From NCBI RefSeq assembly GCF_016785185.1, contig NZ_JAEKDY010000124.1: a DNA stretch of 9,483 bases; one strand, given 5' to 3'. This stretch comes from Heyndrickxia sporothermodurans. GTDB lineage: Bacteria; Bacillota; Bacilli; Bacillales; Bacillaceae_C. The notes beneath the pieces are model-generated. The model was not told the DNA's origin, did not search any database, and saw only the letters and a list, made by a program, of their open reading frames with translations. The position numbers and the translations under genes are program-made. Positions within the stretch are counted from its first letter, which is position 1. The number at the start of each line of letters is the position of its first letter. Positions 5,715-9,483 of this stretch are shown here, piece after piece.

Positions 5715-6938
5715 TTAGTTTTGATGAATATAAATGGGTGGTTGAGCATATTCGGTTTTAAACATTTTCTGTCTATATGGTTCTTGCAAACCTTGTGAAT
5801 AAATATTTGATGCACGAATATCAAGTTCGAGCAATTCGCTTGATATGGCAGAAATCTTCGAAATAAGCGGAACATCTATATCTTTTTTTATTTGGCTTAA
5901 ATACATTCTTCCTCTTTCCGTCATACCTAATAGTCGAATATATTCGATATGATTGTGATGACGAAGCATCTCACTTTTTTTCGTATTTGTTAAAATATGG
6001 ACACACATTCTTTGAATTCTTGTCCATGTATATCTTTTTGTCTTCACTCTTTGCATAAAATCGTGAAAGCTAACTGCATCCTTTGCATATCTTTTTAATC
6101 GGTGTTCGATCCCTTCCTCAATTTCATAAATATTTGCTAAATCTGTCTCTTCAATGGATAGTAGTCGATATTGAAGATACGGCCAATACATTTCCCAATT
6201 GTGGAATGTTTGATAGTCATTATAATATTCTTGAAGAACATTTGATGTTGTTTTAGGTACATATTGCTCAATGCCATTAATTGATTGGTTTGCTTCAAAG
6301 GTCGCTTTACGAATGGATGTTGCACTAGCAATTGTTGATGATGAAAATTCTTCGTCATGATAATTTGCATTTTTTCGTTTAATCGTAAAAGCACGCATTG
6401 GGGATTGAAGTGTATTATTTATTTGCATATAGTGAAAGCCGAGAATATTATTTGGTTTTGCTAAATCTATGTAATTTTTATGATCGGGATAAATTTTTTT
6501 CATGCTTTGTGAGAGAGAAGTTGGGTAACTAACTCCGGTTTTCATTAATTCCTTAACAAAGGCTTCATATTCCACACGGTGATTTTCTATTAAATCGATC
6601 GCATCGGAAAATTCGTTAATATTCCCTGATTCACTACCGAAACAGAAAGAATTGCATTTTAAAGCATGTAGAATATTTATAGATCCATAAGCAAAAGTTT
6701 CAGCATGTTGTACAGCAAAGGCATAAGGAAGTTCAACAACAATATCTACGCCGGCTTGCAAAGCCATTTTTGCTCTTGCCCATTTAGAAATAATTGCCGG
6801 TTCTCCTCGCTGCAGAAAATTTCCACTCATGACAGCGATTATTACATCAGCATCTGTACGTTTTCTAGCTTCTTCTACATGAAAAAAATGCCCATTATGA
6901 AATGGATTATATTCAACAATAAGTCCAGTACTGTTCAT
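5715..6938 (-). CDS. tmcAL: tRNA(Met) cytidine acetate ligase TmcAL (YlbM)
   Basis: A 407-residue cytosolic enzyme that activates acetate with ATP as acetyl-AMP and acetylates the wobble cytidine (C34) of elongator tRNA-Met to ac4C. It is a nucleotidyltransferase-fold protein: GLIVEYNPFHNGH at residues 5-17 contains the HxGH motif (His14, His17). SGNFLQRGEPAI followed by KWARA is the next family signature, and the later SATSIRKA corresponds to the second nucleotidyltransferase motif. Start choice: the longest frame would begin with TTG at 6948-6950, but that codon overlaps the ribosome site GGAGG (6944-6948 on the minus strand). The ATG at 6936-6938, 5 nt downstream of the site, is the real start. 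Length is close to the usual ~400 residues. It diverges from ylbN and converges on ylbL. Confidence 0.93.
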   Translation of the reverse strand: MNSTGLIVEYNPFHNGHFFHVEEARKRTDADVIIAVMSGNFLQRGEPAIISKWARAKMALQAGVDIVVELPYAFAVQHAETFAYGSINILHALKCNSFCFGSESGNINEFSDAIDLIENHRVEYEAFVKELMKTGVSYPTSLSQSMKKIYPDHKNYIDLAKPNNILGFHYMQINNTLQSPMRAFTIKRKNANYHDEEFSSSTIASATSIRKATFEANQSINGIEQYVPKTTSNVLQEYYNDYQTFHNWEMYWPYLQYRLLSIEETDLANIYEIEEGIEHRLKRYAKDAVSFHDFMQRVKTKRYTWTRIQRMCVHILTNTKKSEMLRHHNHIEYIRLLGMTERGRMYLSQIKKDIDVPLISKISAISSELLELDIRASNIYSQGLQEPYRQKMFKTEYAQPPIYIHQN

Positions 6939-6943
6939 TTTAT

Positions 6944-6948
6944 CCTCC
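6944..6948 (-). promoter_or_regulatory. Ribosome binding site deciding the tmcAL start
   Basis: GGAGG on the minus strand, 5 nt before ATG 6938. It excludes the upstream TTG (6948-6950), which would lie on top of it. Confidence 0.75.
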
Positions 6949-7003
6949 AAATTTTTTTATTCGAAAAGTGGAAATGTTGCCGGAATAGTACGTAATTTCT
7001 TTT

Positions 7004-7032
7004 AATATAACATGGATTCATTTTTGGATAAA
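7004..7032 (-). promoter_or_regulatory. Possible sigma-A promoter of tmcAL
   Basis: On the minus strand TGT precedes TATATT (7004-7009), a TGn-extended -10. A weak -35, TTTATC (7027-7032), lies 17 nt upstream. The predicted leader is about 60 nt. Confidence 0.35.
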
Positions 7033-7081
7033 ACTAAATTAAAATTTTGTATATACTAATTAACAAGGAACAACTAGAAAT

Positions 7082-7109
7082 TTGAAAAATTTTTAGAACA
7101 GTATACAAT
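7082..7109 (+). promoter_or_regulatory. Possible second, upstream sigma-A promoter for ylbN-rpmF
   Basis: TTGAAA (7082-7087), a 16-nt spacer and TACAAT (7104-7109) form a reasonable but imperfect sigma-A promoter, about 65 nt upstream of the consensus one. Confidence 0.3.
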
Positions 7110-7145
7110 AGATTAAAATACGCAAATACGCGTAAAGATAAAATA

Positions 7146-7174
7146 TTGACAAAAGGTATAATGAAAGCTATAAT
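7146..7174 (+). promoter_or_regulatory. Perfect consensus sigma-A promoter of ylbN-rpmF
   Basis: TTGACA (7146-7151), exactly 17 nt, then TATAAT (7169-7174): a full match to the sigma-A consensus. Transcription should start near 7181, leaving a leader of about 20 nt before ylbN. A second TATAAT (7157-7162) lies inside the spacer but has no matching -35. Confidence 0.9.
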
Positions 7175-7189
7175 TACCTTTGTTGTCTT

Positions 7190-7197
7190 GGAGTGAT
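7190..7197 (+). promoter_or_regulatory. Ribosome binding site deciding the ylbN start
   Basis: GGAGTGAT, with GGAG ending 8 nt before TTG 7202. The in-frame GTG at 7193 lies inside this site and cannot be the start. Confidence 0.7.
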
Positions 7198-7201
7198 TAC
7201 A

Positions 7202-7744
7202 TTGAAATGGTCAACAATTCAATTGTTAAAGTACCGTGGTAAGAGTATGGATATTAATGAAACAATCGATATTGCTGAGGACTTAAAAAAAAGAGATCCG
7301 CAAATACGTGATGTTTCACCGATTCATGTAACTGGTAATGCTGACATTACAACTGAAAAAATTGCATTTCATTTACATATAACGGGAAAATTAATACTTC
7401 CTTGCTCGAGAACACTTGTAGATGTGGATTATCCTATTGACGTTAAATCTACCGAGATATATCTTTTAAACTCCACTACCTCATACGAAGAGGAAGAGGA
7501 TGTTGAAATCCATTATCCAAATGGTGATATTGTAGATTTAGACCCCGTCATAATAGAATTACTCTTACTTGAAATTCCAATACAAGTTTTTAGTGAATCA
7601 GCTAAAAATGATGCAAATCTTCCTTCAGGTAACGAATGGGAAGTTGTAACGGAGGAACAAGTTAAACAAGATGAGGAAAGCAAAGAAAAAAAGGTTGATC
7701 CACGTTTAGCGGGATTGGCAAAATTCTTTGATGAACAATCGTAA
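7202..7744 (+). CDS. ylbN: YceD/DUF177 family protein YlbN
   Basis: A 180-residue protein of the YceD (DUF177) family, which lies before rpmF in most bacteria. In E. coli and plants family members are linked to 23S rRNA accumulation or processing; the biochemical activity is not settled. The N-terminus MKWSTIQLLKYRGK is typical of Bacillales YlbN. LPCSRTLVDVDYPID (about residues 67-81) is the conserved centre, keeping only one cysteine where many homologues have CxxC. The acidic EEEED (96-100) and the C-terminal VDPRLAGLAKFFDE (165-178) are also family features. Translation begins at TTG 7202, fitting the ribosome site and the conserved MKW start; the GTG at 7193 is inside that site. It is the first gene of a two-gene operon with rpmF, 65 nt upstream of it, under a consensus promoter. 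Confidence 0.9.
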   Translation: MKWSTIQLLKYRGKSMDINETIDIAEDLKKRDPQIRDVSPIHVTGNADITTEKIAFHLHITGKLILPCSRTLVDVDYPIDVKSTEIYLLNSTTSYEEEEDVEIHYPNGDIVDLDPVIIELLLLEIPIQVFSESAKNDANLPSGNEWEVVTEEQVKQDEESKEKKVDPRLAGLAKFFDEQS

Positions 7745-7756
7745 ATTTTTGAAGAA

Positions 7757-7803
7757 CCAGCAATACTGGATCTTATAACAACAGTGATCTCTATAAGGAG
7801 GTG
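7757..7803 (+). promoter_or_regulatory. Possible structured leader in front of rpmF
   Basis: In the 65-nt gap two small hairpins can form: CCAG/CTGG (7757-7760 with 7766-7769) and CTTATA/TATAAG (7772-7777 with 7792-7797). The right arm of the second overlaps the first bases of the strong ribosome site AAGGAGGTG (7795-7803), so it could modulate L32 translation. The stems are short and the regulatory role is inference. Confidence 0.25.
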
Positions 7804-7809
7804 GGAAGA

Positions 7810-7983
7810 ATGGCTGTACCTTTTAGAAGAACTTCCAAAACAGCGAAGAGAAAACGCCGTACACATTTCAAACTACAAGTTCCTGGCATGGTTGAGTGCC
7901 CTAACTGTGGAGAAATGAAACTTGCACACCGTGTATGTAAAGCGTGTGGAACATATAAAGGCAAAGAAGTAGTAAACAACTAG
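7810..7983 (+). CDS. rpmF: 50S ribosomal protein L32
   Basis: A 57-residue basic ribosomal protein of the large subunit. The sequence is canonical: MAVPFRRTSKTAKRKRRTHF, then the zinc-ribbon with CPNC (Cys30, Cys33) and CKAC (Cys43, Cys46). This is therefore the zinc-binding (C+) form. The start is ATG 7810; AAGGAGGTG (7795-7803) is an almost perfect anti-16S match 6-7 nt upstream. An in-frame GTG at 7801 lies inside that ribosome site and is not the start. It is co-transcribed with ylbN and followed by a strong terminator. It is short, but certain from sequence identity to the family. Confidence 0.98.
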   Translation: MAVPFRRTSKTAKRKRRTHFKLQVPGMVECPNCGEMKLAHRVCKACGTYKGKEVVNN

Positions 7984-7996
7984 AAATTATGACAAG

Positions 7997-8032
7997 AAAA
8001 ACGTGAAGAGACCATGGCTCTTCACGTTTTTT
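7997..8032 (+). terminator. Terminator after rpmF
   Basis: ACGTGAAGAG (8001-8010) pairs with CTCTTCACGT (8018-8027) across a 7-nt loop. A's precede it and six T's follow (8027-8032). This strong intrinsic terminator closes the ylbN-rpmF operon and isolates it from gerR. Confidence 0.92.
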
Positions 8033-8170
8033 AGTTTTCAAAGAAATGTACGTCAATAGAAGATAATGAAATAAATGACAATAGTAATAAACTATAATTC
8101 TCGGTCATAATTAGTCTATCTTTTCTACTAGTAGCATATGTATGAATAAAAAGCTATAGGAGGGATAGAC
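8033..8170 (+). other. Upstream region of gerR
   Basis: 138 nt of AT-rich sequence between the rpmF terminator and gerR. It holds the gerR ribosome site and a -10-like TATAAT (8093-8098) lacking a -35 at the right distance. GCATATGT (8129-8140 region) vaguely resembles a sigma-E -10 but has no matching -35. A gerR promoter must be here if gerR is transcribed independently, but I cannot place it. Confidence 0.4.
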
Positions 8171-8737
8171 ATGTCATCAACACGACAAGATGCTTGGACA
8201 CATGATGAGGATTTACTACTGGCAGAGGTGGTGTTACGTCATATCCGTGATGGCGGAACCCAGTTGCAGGCATTTGAAGAAGTTGGAAAACAAATGAATC
8301 GAACTGCTGCAGCATGCGGATTCAGATGGAATTCATATGTTCGCAAACAATATAAATCAGGTATTGAACTAGCGAAAAAACAAAGGAAAGAACGTAAAGG
8401 AAAATCAAAATTATCAGAATCACAAACCTTTGAAACAGCTTCTGTTAGTGAGCAAAATACTAATTCTCAAAGCTTCACTGAGCAAAACATAGATCAAAGT
8501 ATAAGCAATGTGATAAAGTACTTACAGCAACTTCAAAGTGAACAAGGTACAAGTGAAACTACGATACGAGAAAATGAAAAATTAAAGCAGCAAATTCAAC
8601 AATTAACTGAATCATTGGAAAAACAAAAACAAAGTTATGATAGTTTAAAAAGTGAGTATCAGTCTTTAAAGGAAGAGTACTCCGCTATGGCAGCCATCTT
8701 GGAAAAAGCGAGAATATTAACATTGCAACATAAATAA
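8171..8737 (+). CDS. gerR: RsfA/GerR family sporulation transcriptional regulator (YlbO)
   Basis: A 188-residue DNA-binding protein. The N-terminal Myb/SANT-like domain (about residues 5-62) starts with RQDAWTHDEDLLLAEVVLRH and ends around GFRWNSYVRKQY, with Trp9, Phe51 and Trp53 as the aromatic core. A basic KKQRKERKGKSK linker and a polar, Gln/Ser-rich stretch follow. Residues about 118-180 are a heptad-rich coiled coil, probably for dimerisation. By position (after rpmF) and family this is GerR (YlbO), made under sigma-E in the mother cell of B. subtilis, where it modulates part of the sigma-E regulon. RsfA (YwfN) is a forespore paralogue of similar build; synteny favours GerR. The ribosome site is AGGAGGG (8158-8164). 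No clear sigma-E promoter was identified upstream. It converges on ylbP. Confidence 0.88.
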   Translation: MSSTRQDAWTHDEDLLLAEVVLRHIRDGGTQLQAFEEVGKQMNRTAAACGFRWNSYVRKQYKSGIELAKKQRKERKGKSKLSESQTFETASVSEQNTNSQSFTEQNIDQSISNVIKYLQQLQSEQGTSETTIRENEKLKQQIQQLTESLEKQKQSYDSLKSEYQSLKEEYSAMAAILEKARILTLQHK

Positions 8738-8756
8738 AATATTTTAACAGTCTAAT

Positions 8757-8794
8757 AAAAAAACAAACAGCTTTAGTTAGCTGTTTGTTTTTTC
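8757..8794. terminator. Bidirectional terminator between gerR and ylbP, overlapping ylbP codons
   Basis: AAACAAACAGCT (8761-8772) pairs perfectly with AGCTGTTTGTTT (8779-8790) around a 6-nt loop, extended by A's and T's on both sides. The ylbP stop codon lies in the loop (8773-8775), and the right arm is ylbP coding sequence for its last residues. Confidence 0.9.
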
Positions 8795-9255
8795 TCTTTT
8801 ACACCTTCGGGATACCAAACAAGAGGATTTTGTCCTAAATCTCTGTCCATATCATATGTTACTGTTTGAAAGCCCATCTTTTCCCAAAACTCTTTTGATT
8901 TCATGCGAGAGTTGGTTTTTATAGGTACACCAAAGCTTTTAGCAAATTCGACGAGTTTTTTTCCGTAGCCTTTAAATTGATAGTCAGGTAGCACTTCTAG
9001 TTTCCACAATTCTAAATAGTTTTGTGGAGGATCGAAATATAAATCATATTTGGCGGAACGTTCATAAAGACTCATCCGTGCGACTAATTTATCTCCATAG
9101 TAAATACCGTAAAAAGGAGAGTCGCAATTATCTTCAATAATATTTTCTTGTAGATCCTCTAACATTGAAAGTTCTTGCACACCGTATTCTTTAAACTTTT
9201 TAAACTCTTCAAGAGTTTTGTAATTGATTTTTAATCGTTCAACTTGAATAGGCAA
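8773..9255 (-). CDS. ylbP: GNAT family N-acetyltransferase YlbP
   Basis: A 160-residue acetyl-CoA-dependent acetyltransferase of unknown substrate, equal in position and general size to B. subtilis YlbP. The fold is visible as a beta-strand block (IYYGDKLVARMSLYE, about 51-65) and motif A with LEVLPDYQFKGYGKKLVEFA (86-105). There QFKGYG is the Q/RxxGxG pyrophosphate-binding loop. KEFWEKMGF (121-129) is the typical GNAT C-terminal helix and strand. The start is TTG at 9253-9255: on the minus strand AAAGGAGG (9263-9270) lies 7 nt upstream and no ATG fits. The last residues (KKQTAN) are encoded by the terminator arm shared with gerR. Its function cannot be deduced from the neighbourhood. Confidence 0.9.
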   Translation of the reverse strand: MPIQVERLKINYKTLEEFKKFKEYGVQELSMLEDLQENIIEDNCDSPFYGIYYGDKLVARMSLYERSAKYDLYFDPPQNYLELWKLEVLPDYQFKGYGKKLVEFAKSFGVPIKTNSRMKSKEFWEKMGFQTVTYDMDRDLGQNPLVWYPEGVKEKKQTAN

Positions 9256-9262
9256 TGGAATT

Positions 9263-9270
9263 CCTCCTTT
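9263..9270 (-). promoter_or_regulatory. Ribosome binding site fixing the TTG start of ylbP
   Basis: AAAGGAGG on the minus strand, 7 nt before the TTG at 9255-9253. Confidence 0.75.
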
Positions 9271-9433
9271 TAATAAAATAACAATAAACGAATATGATTA
9301 AAGTAAACTTACTAATCAATCAATATTCATTTTAGATTAATGTAATTAATATAATTGAGTCAATTTCATAATTGCTCTTTTTAAAAATACAGAATCCTAC
9401 AGAATTTCTAAAATATATTTTTAAAAACAGAAA

Positions 9434-9483
9434 TCATGCTACTTGTTGCTGATTTAATTGTACATTAATTCGGTCTGCGGCTA
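9434..9483 (-). CDS. Possible 3' end of a further minus-strand gene
   Basis: On the minus strand one frame is open from the window edge for 15 codons (AADRINVQLNQQQVA) and stops at TGA (9434-9436); the other two minus frames have stops here. This looks like the polar C-terminus of a protein, but 15 codons are too few to identify it or to exclude chance. About 165 nt of AT-rich sequence separate it from the ylbP ribosome site. No strong terminator hairpin follows it, so it may be co-transcribed with ylbP. Confidence 0.3.
   Translation of the reverse strand, partial: AADRINVQLNQQQVA

Noticed and set aside
6137..6394. Second minus-strand frame inside tmcAL
   Set aside because: It overlaps an intact, clearly recognised gene in another frame and has no start signals.
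7513..7866. Long minus-strand open frame across ylbN and rpmF
   Set aside because: It is antisense to two well-identified genes and their ribosome site, and its serine-rich product resembles no family. It is a shadow frame.
1..9483. Mobile element, CRISPR array, prophage or toxin-antitoxin system
   Set aside because: No transposase, integrase, terminal inverted repeats, spaced repeats or toxin-like pairs are visible; the layout is a conserved Bacillales block.

Overview
The window carries chromosomal DNA of a low-GC, endospore-forming member of the Bacillaceae or Planococcaceae (a Lysinibacillus/Solibacillus-like or Bacillus-like organism). The main evidence is gene order. From rsmD to ylbP it follows the Bacillus subtilis ylbH-ylbP block: rsmD (ylbH), coaD, ylbJ, ylbK, ylbL (ddcP), tmcAL (ylbM), ylbN, rpmF, gerR (ylbO), ylbP. 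Sporulation genes (ylbJ, gerR and a candidate csfG small RNA) point to a spore former. L32, PPAT and TmcAL show typical Firmicutes sequence.

Left end (1-1120): a very A/T-rich reading frame whose C-terminus resembles a copper-amine-oxidase-N 'stalk' domain. The frame runs upstream past its first possible start (GTG 278) without any start codon until it meets two stops at 83-94. Its 5' part therefore looks frameshifted or degraded. Next, at 1120-1310 on the minus strand, lies what I read as the forespore small RNA CsfG. It has a promoter fitting the sigma-F pattern (and partly sigma-G), three hairpins with C-rich segments, and an intrinsic terminator.

Middle (1393-5710): rsmD-coaD form a plus-strand pair for 16S rRNA methylation and coenzyme A synthesis. 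They converge on minus-strand ylbJ through a shared bidirectional terminator. ylbK (patatin-like lipase) and ylbL (membrane-anchored PDZ/Lon-type protease) overlap by 11 nt and look translationally coupled. ylbL converges on tmcAL, again with a shared hairpin.

Right part (5715-9483): tmcAL (minus) diverges from ylbN-rpmF, which is driven by a perfect consensus sigma-A promoter (TTGACA-17-TATAAT) and closed by a strong terminator. gerR (mother-cell sporulation regulator) follows and converges on ylbP (GNAT acetyltransferase). Their shared terminator is partly made of ylbP's last codons. The last ~225 bases are AT-rich, with possibly the 3' end of another minus-strand gene at the very edge.

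Functionally this is a conserved housekeeping/sporulation neighbourhood: ribosome and tRNA maturation (rsmD, tmcAL, ylbN, rpmF), CoA supply (coaD), envelope proteolysis and lipid hydrolysis (ylbK, ylbL), and sporulation (csfG, ylbJ, gerR). I see no phage, transposon, CRISPR or defence system. The least ordinary items are the candidate csfG RNA and the interrupted stalk-domain gene beside it.
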